Source: Ichthyophis bannanicus
Lineage: Eukaryota; Chordata; Amphibia; Gymnophiona; Ichthyophiidae
Length of the DNA: 64,000 nucleotides
Assembly: GCA_033557465.1 (NCBI GenBank)
Contig: CM066045.1
Span: 138,343,596-138,407,595, forward strand
Reading direction: 5' to 3'
Numbering within the stretch: position 1 is the first letter of the stretch; every line of letters begins with the position of its first letter. The translations under genes were made by a program, and so were the position numbers. Positions 10,029 to 21,097 of this stretch are shown here, in pieces. Under the pieces are notes generated by a model. It worked only from the letters and a program-made list of their open reading frames with translations. It was not told where the DNA came from and did no database searches.

Positions 10029-10309
10029 ACGATGTCATTGCTCCTGCGGGACGTAATCTTCTGATAATATATCCTTTTAATTTTCTATAAAGATACAAAG
10101 CAACATTATCCGGTTAACTTTATCAAAGTCAATCTCGTATGTTTCACAACCTCCTTATATCTATAACATGTTTTTACTGACCCGTTCGCTTCTCCGATCT
10201 GCTCTCTCTTTCAACAAAACCGATCTCAAATTTTTCTATGAAGACGCTGGTGCATGCGTGTTAAGCGTTGTTTAAATACCTATTGTAATGTTGTCTGATT
10301 GGAGCTTTC

Positions 10310-12204
10310 TCAGACACACGCTACCCAATCAATGCTGATGTTTAAGCCTTCAGGTTGTACTGTGTGAAGGTGGTGAATCCACCATTGTTCTCGGTATGAT
10401 AATCTCTGTTCAGATGATTTTCCTTGGGACCCGCACAGTATTAACTCTATGCTCCAACATTTTAAGGTTTCAAACTTGTGACCCATAGTCAGACAATGTT
10501 GCACTATTGGGGCTTCAAGCCGTTTGCAACGCAATCTACTTTGATGTTCTAGCATGCGTGTCTTCAGTGTACGAGTTGTTTTCCCAATGTATAGTAATGA
10601 GCAGGGACAGCGAATTGCATACACCATAGATTTTGATTGGCAATTAGTTTTATGTTTCAGATAATACACTTTATTCTTATGGGTAAATTGCGAAATTTCC
10701 AACGTGATACTACAAATGGTGCAGTGGCCACATTTTAAATGCATCCCCTCAGCTTTTTCTTCGGAAGTCCGATTTAATGGTCTAAGCACTGTTGGTGATA
10801 AATATTCCTTAAGACTCCGATTCAGCTTCCATACACATCTTATTGACAATTCTTTTAATGCTGGTATTGTCTCTAATACCCGTCCATGTTTTTTTATTAT
10901 CTTTTGAAGTTTAGTACTAAGTGGTGAAAATGTCGTAACGAGATCGATATTCTGAGTATCCATTTGTGTAGAATTCTTTTCTTTGTAAGTAAGTAATAGC
11001 TCTCTATTATTATAGAGAGCCCTATTATAAGCTTTATGCACTATTCTCTGTGGGTATCCTCTACTTTGAAAACTCTTCTTCAGATATTTAGCCGAATGTT
11101 TAAACTCTATTGTTGTAGAGCAGTTTCTCCGATATCGGAGAAATTGCGATACTGGTAAACTGTTCTTTAAACCCGTTGGGTGAACACTACCGTAATGCAA
11201 AAGTGAATTTTTTTGTGTAGATTTTCTAAAAACTGTAGTTTGCCATCCCGTTATATCACGAATAATTTTGACATCAAGATATGTAATGTGTTGTTCATGG
11301 CTTTCGAAGGTAAACTTTAAGTTGTTGTCACATGCGTTTAACCAGCTTACAAAATCTAACAGTTCTGTTGTTGATCCTTGCCACAACATAAAAACATCGT
11401 CGATGTATCGATGCCAAGATTTTATATTAATTGCAAAAGGAGATTGTGGCAGGAATTGTTTCTCAAAACTGCCTACATAAAAATTAGCTATTGAGGGGGC
11501 ACAAGTGGCCCCCATAGCTACTCCTGTTTTTTGAAGATAAATTTGTTGTTCAAAAATAAAAAAATTATTAAATAGAGTAATCGAAGCTAATTGCTGTAAA
11601 AACTGCATATGTTCTATAGAAAGATCTCCTCGTTCCTCAAGTACCTGTTGAATTATTGTATAGGCAGCTTCTTGAGGTATACTAGTATAGAGTGATTGGA
11701 TATCCAGTGTTACTAAAAGAATATTCGACTGTGTTGCCCAAGGTGTTAAATGTTGTAATACATTTAAGAATTGAGTCATGTCCCTTAAAAAAGATGGGAT
11801 AGTTTTTAGCATTGGTCTAAGAAAAGAATCTAGGTACATCGATAGTGGTTCTAACAAGAAACCCCTTGTTGACACTATTGGTCGACCTGGAGGTCGTTGT
11901 AAATTTTTGTGTACCTTAGGTACCGTATAAAACTTAGCTATCTGAGGCGAAACCGTCATAAAAATTTAGATTCTTTTTTAGAAAGAATTCCCTTTTTCAG
12001 GGCTTTCTTCACTAAATCATTGATTTGCCTTTGTAATGACAGTGTAGGATCTTCTTGTAGCAGTTCATAAGTATTACGATTTTGTAATTGAGACAAAGCT
12101 TCTTCTATGTAATAGTCTCGATCTAATATTATAAGGGCTCCTCCCTTATCAGCCCGTTTAATCACTATATCTGTTCGAGATTGTAATTGATATAAAGTAT
12201 TCAT
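10310..12204 (-). pseudogene. Penelope unit A reverse transcriptase/GIY-YIG endonuclease, one frameshift
   Basis: Two abutting frames (12204-11956 and 11959-10310) are one RT-endonuclease frame broken by loss of a single G near 11957, as comparison with unit D at 19108 shows. RT motifs include RADKGGALIILD, KFYTVPKVHK, GVAMGATCAPSIANFY and YIDDVFMLW (catalytic Asp pair). A Cys-rich knuckle (CGHCTIC) precedes the C-terminal GIY-YIG nuclease, where LLYIGKTTRTLKTRMLEH carries the YIG core and the conserved Arg. This enzyme would nick the target and copy element RNA there. Apart from the frameshift it is well preserved, which suggests recent activity. It is followed by about 790 bp of 3' non-coding sequence. 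Confidence 0.9.
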
Positions 12205-12288
12205 CTGCTCTTTTGAAAAGCTACTTTTAATTTTGGGACTGTCTTTTGCAACTCTCTCAACTTCTTCTAATACTAGCTCTTTAAATAC

Positions 12289-12597
12289 TTAAATACCTGC
12301 AGGTAAAGGAGTCGGTGGTGTCCATCTAGATTTTAAAGGTAATTGTACCCGGTTTAAACTTAATTGAGTGGACTGAGCTTCTGTTTGCAATTGTCCTACC
12401 TCTTGTGTGACTGAAGATTGGGATGAAGAAAAATAGGTCTTCAAATGTAATTTTCTAATCAAATCCATAAACTCTATTTGAAATTGAAACAAATCGAACG
12501 TAATCTTCGGGACAAAAGAAAGTCCTTTATTCAATATATCGATTTCTTCATCAGAAAAAGATCTCTGAGAGATATTTATCACCAAAGATTCATTCAT
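12289..12597 (-). CDS. Penelope unit A small middle frame
   Basis: A 102-residue frame (MNESLVINISQRSFSDEEIDILNKG...) overlaps the end of the preceding frame by four bases (ATGA) and ends shortly before the RT frame. The same frame at the same place is intact in unit D. It matches nothing I recognise. It may be the N-terminal part of the RT polyprotein separated by a stop, because the sequence between it and the RT frame (VFKELVLEEVERVAKD) also reads as protein. Confidence 0.6.
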   Translation of the reverse strand: MNESLVINISQRSFSDEEIDILNKGLSFVPKITFDLFQFQIEFMDLIRKLHLKTYFSSSQSSVTQEVGQLQTEAQSTQLSLNRVQLPLKSRWTPPTPLPAGI

Positions 12598-13346
12598 TTC
12601 TTCTTTCCCCGATCCTGTCGTCTGTTGTTCTGTTCGTCTACTTTTTTCTTTCGTGTTGTTCGAACCTCGGTTTCCTCTAAAAAAGTATTTTTAGATCCCC
12701 GACTGGAATCTGAACTAGTTTCATCATCTGTGGTATCACTAAACATAACTCGTTTTTTCTCCACCGTTTTTTTCTGTAACTTCCTTTGAGTATTCTGCCA
12801 CGGATAAACATATCCCGTTGAATAATCGGCAGCGTCTCGTTGTAGTTTTTTTGTCTTTTTTGCCATTACTTCAACTCGTAGTGTATCTACTTGTTTTTTC
12901 ATTGATGATTGATGATTCTGAAATTGTTCTTCCGGTTCCGTCTCTTTCAGTTTTATTAAGGATATTTCAATATCTTTAGAAAGTTGTTCCATTTGTATTT
13001 TGGCTGTGCTTATTATTAGCACCATCAAATCTAAGGAGCATTTATTTAAGATCTTGTGCCATTGTTCCATAAATCCTACATCCATAGAAGGTATTCTTGG
13101 TTCTTTGTATATTCTTAAGCCTCGGGGGATGTGTCCCCTATTGATGTACTCTAATAGTGAAGCACGATGTAGCTCTGTTCGCAATAATTTCTTTTGTGTC
13201 TTAATCAAACTCTCCCATTGGGATTCAAAATCACTTGCTGTATTCGGTGAGGTGAGGTCAGAAAATGGTGTTTTCTCTTTAAGGAGCGCTGTAATCAATT
13301 CTTGTGGGAAACTCAAGGTTTCTGTCCATTTTTGAAGACCTTCCAT
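12594..13346 (-). CDS. Penelope unit A first frame, 250 residues, function unknown
   Basis: The frame begins MEGLQKWTETLSFPQELI and is intact in both unit A and unit D with very few differences, so it was probably under coding constraint until recently. The N-terminal half is mixed; residues of about 110-175 are rich in Glu, Lys and Gln (IEISLIKLKETEPEEQ) and could form a coiled coil. The C-terminus is strongly basic and ends KKKVDEQNNRRQDRGKKK, suggesting nucleic-acid binding. A role like a LINE ORF1 chaperone is an inference. It lies directly downstream of the terminal sequence of unit B, so unit junctions could supply its promoter. Confidence 0.75.
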   Translation of the reverse strand: MEGLQKWTETLSFPQELITALLKEKTPFSDLTSPNTASDFESQWESLIKTQKKLLRTELHRASLLEYINRGHIPRGLRIYKEPRIPSMDVGFMEQWHKILNKCSLDLMVLIISTAKIQMEQLSKDIEISLIKLKETEPEEQFQNHQSSMKKQVDTLRVEVMAKKTKKLQRDAADYSTGYVYPWQNTQRKLQKKTVEKKRVMFSDTTDDETSSDSSRGSKNTFLEETEVRTTRKKKVDEQNNRRQDRGKKK

Positions 13347-13793
13347 TATGATGTATCAAACAAACCAATATAGGACTTCTTTAGAGTGAATTACTAGATA
13401 ATCTATTTATAACACACTTCACCCATATAATTTTAAACCATCCAATAAATAATTCCCATTCATTACTTTGTGGCTTCTATATGGTCTCAGATAAACGGCA
13501 AGTTTTTTTTTTTTTATACTTTTGCAAGCAACTTGCTGTAACACTTATTATTGGGTCAATGACTTACACCCAAACTAGTGCACGTTTAACATCAATGACC
13601 ATAGCCACTTTTTTCATTTAATAACATAATATTGCTTAATAATCTTTTTTTGTTTTTTTCTTTAGCGGGTTGACTCTTATCATACCCTTATATTTCCATA
13701 AAAACTGCGTTTGCCATTCTACTTAACTTATGTAGAATCGCATCGGACCATGTCCCATTCTTTTCTTTGCAACCACAAATGATTATTACTAAA

Positions 13794-13854
13794 CCCCCGA
13801 CGCCTCTATCTCATGCGCACTGTGGCGTTTCTCCAATAGGGTTTATCAAGGGGG
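13794..13854 (-). ncRNA. Hammerhead-ribozyme-like motif, Penelope unit B
   Basis: Same CCCCC, CTTGATAA, GAAACGCC, GGCGTC, GGGGG layout as in unit A, in the terminal sequence that joins unit B to unit A. Confidence 0.45.
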
Positions 13855-14135
13855 ACGATGTCATTGCTCCTGCGGGACGTAATCTTCTGATAATATATCC
13901 TTTTAATTTTCTATAAAGATACAAAGCAACATTATCCGGTTAACTTTATCAAAGTCAATCTCGTATGTTTCACAACCTCCTTATATCTATAACATGTTTT
14001 TACTGACCCGTTCGCTTCTCCGATCTGCTCTCTCTTTCAACAAAACCGATCTCAAATTTTTCTATGAAGACGCTGGTGCATGCGTGTTAAGCGTTGTTTA
14101 AATACCTATTGTAATGTTGTCTGATTGGAGCTTTC

Positions 14136-15500
14136 TCAGAGACACGCTACCCAATCAATGCTGATGTTTAAGCCTTCAGGTTGTACTGTGTGAAGGTGGT
14201 GAATCCACCATTGTTCTCGGTATGATAATCTCTGTTCAGATGATTTTCCTTGGGACCCGCACAGTATTAACTCTATGCTCCAACATTTTAAGGTTTCAAA
14301 CTTGTGACCCATAGTCAGACAATGTTGCACTATTGGGGCTTCAAGCCGTTTGCAACGCAATCTACTTTGATGTTCTAGCATGCATGTCTTCAGTGTACGA
14401 GTTGTTTTCCCAATGTATAGTAATGAGCAGGGACAGCGAATTGCATACACCATAGATTTTGATTGGCAATTAGTTTTATGTTTCAGATAATACACTTTAT
14501 TCTTATGGGTAAATTGCGAAATTTCCAACGTGATACTACAAATGGTGCAGTGGCCACATTTTAAATGCATCCCCTCAGCTTTTTCTTCGGAAGTCCGATT
14601 TAATGGTCTAAGCACTGTTGGTGATAAATATTCCTTAAGACTCCGATTCAGCTTCCATACACATCTTATTGACAATTCTTTTAATGCTGGTATTGTCTCT
14701 AATACCCGTCCATGTTTTTTTATTATCTTTTGAAGTTTAGTACTAAGTGGTGAAAATGTCGTAACGAGATCGATATTCTGAGTATCCATTTGTGTAGAAT
14801 TCTTTTCTTTGTAAGTAAGTAATAGCTCTCTATTATTATAGAGAGCCCTATTATAAGCTTTATGCACTATTCTCTGTGGGTATCCTCTACTTTGAAAACT
14901 CTTCTTCAGATATTTAGCCGAATGTTTAAACTCTATTGTTGTAGAGCAGTTTCTCCGATATCGGAGAAATTGCGATACTGGTAAACTGTTCTTTAAACCC
15001 GTTGGGTGAACACTACCGTAATGCAAAAGTGAATTTTTTTGTGTAGATTTTCTAAAAACTGTAGTTTGCCATCCCGTTACATCACGAATAATTTTGACAT
15101 CAAGATATGTAATGTGTTGTTCATGGCTTTCGAAGGTAAACTTTAAGTTGTTGTCACATGCGTTTAACCAGCTTACAAAATCTAACAGTTCTGTTGTTGA
15201 TCCTTGCCACAACATAAAAACATCGTCGATGTATTGATGCCAAGATTTTATATTAATTGCAAAAGGAGATTGTGGCAGAAATTGTTTCTCAAAACTGCCA
15301 ACATAAAAATTAGCTATTGAGGGGGCACAAGTGGCCCCCATAGCTACTCCTGTTTTTTGAAGATAAATTTGTTGTTCAAAAATAAAAAAATTATTAAATA
15401 GAGTAATCGAAGCTAATTGCTGTAAAAACTGCATATGTTCTATAGAAAGATCTCCTCGTTCCTCAAGTACCTGTTGAATTATTGTATAGGCAGCTTCTTG
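14136..15500 (-). pseudogene. Penelope unit B, 5'-truncated RT/GIY-YIG endonuclease
   Basis: The intact 432-residue part of the frame covers the second half of RT (GVAMGATCAPS, YIDDVFMLW) and the full GIY-YIG region (LLYIGKTTRTLKT). It is cut at the 5' side at 15500, where it meets unit C head to head. It differs from unit A by only a few substitutions, for example RML to CML near 14385. Its 3' non-coding sequence runs to 13357 and joins unit A directly. Confidence 0.85.
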
Positions 15501-16929
15501 GGCAACACAGTCGAATATTCTTTTAGTAACGCTGGATATCCAATCACTCTATACTAGTATACCTCAAGAAGCTGCCTATACAATAATTCAACAGGTACTT
15601 GAGGAACGAGGAGATCTTTCTATAGAACATATGCAGTTTTTACAGCAATTAGCTTCGATTACTCTATTTAATAATTTTTTTATTTTTGAACAACAAATTT
15701 ATCTTCAAAAAACAGGAGTAGCTATGGGGGCCACTTGTGCCCCCTCAATAGCTAATTTTTATGTAGGCAGTTTTGAGAAACAATTCCTGCCACAATCTCC
15801 TTTTGCAATTAATATAAAATCTTGGCATCGATACATCGACGATGTTTTTATGTTGTGGCAAGGATCAACAACAGAACTGTTAGATTTTGTAAGCTGGTTA
15901 AACGCATGTGACAACAACTTAAAGTTTACCTTCGAAAGCCATGAACAACACATTACATATCTTGATGTCAAAATTATTCGTGATGTAACGGGATGGCAAA
16001 CTACAGTTTTTAGAAAATCTACACAAAAAAATTCACTTTTGCATTACGGTAGTGTTCACCCAACGGGTTTAAAGAACAGTTTACCAGTATCGCAATTTCT
16101 CCGATATCGGAGACACTGCTCTACAACAATAGAGTTTAAACATTCGGCTAAATATCTGAAGAAGAGTTTTCAAAGTAGAGGATACCCACAGAGAATAGTG
16201 CATAAAGCTTATAATAGGGCTCTCTATAATAATAGAGAGCTATTACTTACTTACAAAGAAAAGAATTCTACACAAATGGATACTCAGAATATCAATCTCG
16301 TTACGACATTTTCACCACTTAGTACTAAACTTCAAAAGATAATAAAAAAACATGGACGGGTATTAGAGACAATACCAGCATTAAAAGAATTGTCAATAAG
16401 ATGTGTATGGAAGCGGAATCGGAGTCTTAAGGAATATTTATCACCAGCAGTGCTTAGACCATTAAATCGGACTTCCGAAGAAAAAGCTGAGGGGATGCAT
16501 TTAAAATGTGGCCACTGCACCATTTGTAGTATCATGTTGGAAATTTCGCAATTTACCCATAGGAATAAAGTGTATTATCTGAAACATAAAACTAATTGCC
16601 AATCAAAATCTATGGTGTATGCAATTCGCTGTCCCTGCTCATTACTATACATTGGGAAAACAACTCGTACACTGAAGACACGCATGCTAGAACATCAAAG
16701 TAGATTGCGTTGCAAACGGCTTGAAGCCCCAATAGTGCAACATTGTCTGATTATGGGTCACAAGTTTGAAACCTTAAAATGTTGGAGCATAGAGTTAATA
16801 CTGTGCGGGTCCCAAGGAAAATCATCTGAACAGAGATTATCATACCGAGAACAATGGTGGATTCACCACCTTCACACAGTACAACCTGAAGGCTTAAACA
16901 TCAGCATTGATTGGGTAGCGTGTGTCTGA
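15501..16929 (+). pseudogene. Penelope unit C, 5'-truncated RT/GIY-YIG endonuclease
   Basis: Unit C starts 64 bp further upstream in the RT frame than unit B does, with GGCAACACAG at 15501. The RT and nuclease motifs are the same as in the other units. A 432-residue frame from 15631 is open through to the stop at 16929. The 3' non-coding sequence (16930-17707) passes straight into the first frame of unit D. Four bases (CTTG) at the B/C junction also occur at the matching place in unit D, suggesting template switching or microhomology joining. Confidence 0.85.
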
Positions 16930-17210
16930 GAAAGCTCCAATCAGACAACATTACAATAGGTATTTAAACAACGCTTAACACGCATGCACCAGCGTCTTCA
17001 TAGAAAAATTTGAGAACGGTTTTGTTGAAAGAGAGAGCAGATCGGAGAAGCGAACGGGTCAGTAAAAACATGTTATAGATATAAGGAGGTTGTGAAACAT
17101 ACGAGATTGACTTTGATAAAGTTAACCGGATAATGTTGCTTTGTATCTTTATAGAAAATTAAAAGGATATATTATCAGAAGATTACGTCCCGCAGGAGCA
17201 ATGACATCGT

Positions 17211-17271
17211 CCCCCTTGATAAACCCTATTGGAGAAACGCCACAGTGCGCATGAGATAGAGGTGTCGGGGG
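17211..17271 (+). ncRNA. Hammerhead-ribozyme-like motif, Penelope unit C
   Basis: Same layout as the other units. Here the 3' strand of stem III reads GGTG instead of GGCG, which still pairs with CGCC through a G-U wobble. Confidence 0.45.
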
Positions 17272-17717
17272 TTTAGTAATAATCATTTGTGGTTGCAAAG
17301 AAAAGAATGGGACATGGGCCGATGCGATTCTACATAAGTTAAGTAGAATGGCAAACGCAGTTTTTATGGAAATATAAGGGTATGATAAGAATCAACCCGC
17401 TAAAGAAAAAAACAAAAAAAGATTATTAAGCAATATTATGTTATTAAATGAAAAAAGTGGCTATGGTCATTGATGTTAAACGTGCACTAGTTTGGGTGTA
17501 AGTCATTGACCCAATAATAAGTGTTACAGCAAGTTGCTTGCAAAAGTATAAAAAAAAAAAACTTGCCGTTTATCTGAGACCATATAGAAGCCACAAAGTA
17601 ATAAATGGGAATTATTTATTGGATGGTTTAAAATTATATGGGTGAAGTGTGTTATAAATAGATTATCTAGTAATTCACTCTAAAGAAGTCCTATATTGGT
17701 TTGTTTGATACATCATA

Positions 17718-18470
17718 ATGGAAGGTCTTCAAAAATGGACAGAAACCTTGAGTTTCCCACAAGAATTGATTACAGCGCTCCTTAAAGAGAAAACACCATT
17801 TTCTGACCTCACCTCACCGAATACAGCAAGTGATTTTGAATCCCAATGGGAGAGTTTGATTAAGACACAAAAGAAATTATTGCGAACAGAGCTACATCGT
17901 GCTTCACTATTAGAGTACATCAATAGGGGACACATCCCCCGAGGCTTAAGAATATACAAAGAACCAAGAATACCTTCTATGGATGTAGGATTTATGGAAC
18001 AATGGCACAAGATCTTAAATAAATGCTCCTTAGATTTGATGGTGCTAATAATAAGCACAGCCAAAATACAAATGGAACAACTTTCTAAAGATATTGAAAT
18101 ATCCTTAATAAAACTGAAAGAGACGGAACCGGAAGAACAATTTCAGAATCATCAATCATCAATGAAAAAACAAGTAGATACACTACGAGTTGAAGTAATG
18201 GCAAAAAAGACAAAAAAACTACAACGAGACGCTGCCGATTATTCAACGGGATATGTTTATCCGTGGCAGAATACTCAAAGGAAGTTACAGAAAAAAACGG
18301 TGGAGAAAAAACGAGTTATGTTTAGTGATACCACAGATGATGAAACTAGTTCAGATTCCAGTCGGGGATCTAAAAATACTTTTTTAGAGGAAACCGAGGG
18401 TCGAACAGCACGAAAGAAAAAAGTAGACGAACAGAACAACAGACGACAGGATCGGGGAAAGAAGAAATGA
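17718..18470 (+). CDS. Penelope unit D first frame, 250 residues
   Basis: Counterpart of the 12594-13346 frame, same length and near-identical, with the same Glu/Lys-rich middle and basic C-terminus. The start ATG sits 10 bp after the end of the terminal sequence of unit C. The stop overlaps the ATG of the next frame (ATGA). Confidence 0.75.
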   Translation: MEGLQKWTETLSFPQELITALLKEKTPFSDLTSPNTASDFESQWESLIKTQKKLLRTELHRASLLEYINRGHIPRGLRIYKEPRIPSMDVGFMEQWHKILNKCSLDLMVLIISTAKIQMEQLSKDIEISLIKLKETEPEEQFQNHQSSMKKQVDTLRVEVMAKKTKKLQRDAADYSTGYVYPWQNTQRKLQKKTVEKKRVMFSDTTDDETSSDSSRGSKNTFLEETEGRTARKKKVDEQNNRRQDRGKKK

Positions 18471-18775
18471 ATGAATCTTTGGTGATAAATATCTCTCAGA
18501 GATCTTTTTCTGATGAAGAAATCGATATATTGAATAAAGGACTTTCTTTTGTCCCGAAGATTACGTTCGATTTGTTTCAATTTCAAATAGAGTTTATGGA
18601 TTTGATTAGAAAATTACATTTGAAGACCTATTTTTCTTCATCCCAATCTTCAGTCACACAAGAGGTAGGACAATTGCAAACAGAAGCTCAGTCCACTCAA
18701 TTAAGTTTAAACCGGGTACAATTACCTTTAAAATCTAGATGGACACCACCGACTCCTTTACCTGCAGGTATTTAA
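18467..18775 (+). CDS. Penelope unit D small middle frame
   Basis: Identical in layout to the 102-residue frame of unit A, ending at a TAA before the segment VFKELVLEEVER that leads into RT. Keeping the same stop in both full units argues that the stop was already present in the active parent. Confidence 0.6.
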   Translation: MNESLVINISQRSFSDEEIDILNKGLSFVPKITFDLFQFQIEFMDLIRKLHLKTYFSSSQSSVTQEVGQLQTEAQSTQLSLNRVQLPLKSRWTPPTPLPAGI

Positions 18776-18805
18776 GTATTTAAAGAGCTAGTATTAGAAG
18801 AAGTT

Positions 18806-20755
18806 GAGAGAGTTGCAAAAGACAGTCCCAAAATTAAAAGTAGCTTTTCAAAAGAGCAGATGAATACTTTATATCAATTACAATCTCGAACAGATATAGT
18901 GATTAAACGGGCTGATAAGGGAGGAGCCCTTATAATATTAGATCGAGACTATTACATAGAAGAAGCTTTGTCTCAATTACAAAATCGTAATACTTATGAA
19001 CTGCTACAAGAAGATCCTACACTGTCATTACAAAGGCAAATCAATGATTTAGTGAAGAAAGCCCTGAAAAAGGGAATTCTTTCTAAAAAAGAATCTAAAT
19101 TTTTGATGACGGTTTCGCCTCAGATAGCTAAGTTTTATACGGTACCTAAGGTACACAAAAATTTACAACGACCTCCAGGTCGACCAATAGTATCAACAAG
19201 GGGTTCCTTGTTAGAACCACTATCGATGTACCTAGATTCTTTTCTTAGACCAATGCTAAAAACTATCCCATCTTTTTTAAGGGACACGACTCAATTCTTA
19301 AATGTATTACAACATTTAACACCTTGGGCAACACAGTCGAATATTCTTTTAGTAACGCTGGATATCCAATCACTCTATACTAGTATACCTCAAGAAGCTG
19401 TCTATACAATAATTCAACAGGTACTTGAGGAACGAGGAGATCTTTCTATAGAACATATGCAGTTTTAACAGCAATTAGCTTCGATTACTCTATTTAATAA
19501 TTTTTTTATTTTTGAACAACAAATTTATCTTCAAAAAACAGGAGTAGCTATAGGGGCCACTTGTGCCCCCTCAATAGCTAATTTTTATGTAGGCAGTTTT
19601 GAGAAACAATTCCTGCCACAATCTCCTTTTGCAATTAATATAAAATCTTGGCATCGATACATCGACGATGTTTTTATGTTGTGGCAAGGATCAACAACAG
19701 AACTGTTAGATTTTGTAAGCTGGTTAAACGCATGTGACAACAACTTAAAGTTTACCTTCGAAAGCCATGAACAACACATTACATATCTTGATGTCAAAAT
19801 TATTCGTGATGTAACGGGATGGCAAACTACAGTTTTTAGAAAATCTACACAAAAAAATTCACTTTTGCATTACGGTAGTGTTCACCCAACGGGTTTAAAG
19901 AACAGTTTACCAGTATCGCAATTTCTCCGATATCGGAGAAACTGCTCTACAACAATAGAGTTTAAACATTCGGCTAAATATCTGAAGAAGAGTTTTCAAA
20001 GTAGAGGATACCCACAGAGAATAGTGCATAAAGCTTATAATAGGGCTCTCTATAATAATAGAGAGCTATTACTTACTTACAAAGAAAAGAATTCTACACA
20101 AATGGATACTCAGAATATCAATCTCGTTACGACATTTTCACCACTTAGTACTAAACTTCAAAAGATAATAAAAAAACATGGACGGGTATTAGAGACAATA
20201 CCAGCATTAAAAGAATTGTCAATAAGATGTGTATGGAAGCGGAATCGGAGTCTTAAGGAATATTTATCACCAGCAGTGCTTAGACCATTAAATCGGACTT
20301 CCGAAGAAAAAGCTGAGGGGATGCATTTAAAATGTGGCCACTGCACCTTTTGTAGTATCACGTTGGAAATTTCGCAATTTACCCATAGGAATAAAGTGTA
20401 TTATCTGAAACATAAAACTAATTGCCAATCAAAATCTATGGTGTATGCAATTCGCTGTCCCTGCTCATTACTATACATTGGGAAAACAACTCGTACACTG
20501 AAGACACGCATGCTAGAACATCAAAGTAGATTGCGTTGCAAACGGCTTGAAGCCCCTATAGTGCAACATTGTCTGACTATGGGTCACAAGTTTGAAACCT
20601 TAAAATGTTGGAGCATAGAGTTAATACTGTGCGGGTCCCAAGGAAAATCATCTGAACAGAGATTATCATACCGAGAACAATGGTGGGTTCACCACCTTCA
20701 CACAGTACAACCTGAAGGCTTAAACATCAGCATTGATTGGGTAGCGTGTATCTGA
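18806..20755 (+). pseudogene. Penelope unit D RT/GIY-YIG endonuclease with one nonsense change
   Basis: The frame is open from before MNTLYQLQSR (18860) to 19468, where AGTTTTTAC in the other units reads AGTTTTAAC and makes a TAA stop. It then continues to 20755 with YIDDVFMLW, the CGHC knuckle and LLYIGKTTRTLK. A second change turns GVAMGAT into GVAIGAT near 19550. Unit D keeps the G lost in unit A, so A and D are inactivated at different places. Confidence 0.9.
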
Positions 20756-21036
20756 GAAAGCTCCAATCAGACAACATTACAATAGGTATTTAAACAACGC
20801 TTAACACGCATGCACCAGCGTCTTCATAGAAAAATGTGAGATCGGTTTTGTTGAAAGAGAGAGCAGATCGGAGAAGCGAACGGGTCAGTAAATACATGTT
20901 ATAGATATAAGGAGGTTGTGAAACATACGAGATTGACTTTGATAAAGTTAACCGGATAATGTTGCTTTGTATCTTTATAGAAAATTAAAAGGATATATTA
21001 TCAGAAGATTACGTCCCGCAGGAGCAATGACATCGT

Positions 21037-21097
21037 CCCCCTTGATAAACCCTATTGGAGAAACGCCACAGTGCGCATGAGATAGAGGCGTCGGGGG
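21037..21097 (+). ncRNA. Hammerhead-ribozyme-like motif, Penelope unit D
   Basis: Same CCCCC, CTTGATAA, GAAACGCC, GGCGTC, GGGGG layout, about 280 bp after the endonuclease stop. Confidence 0.45.
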
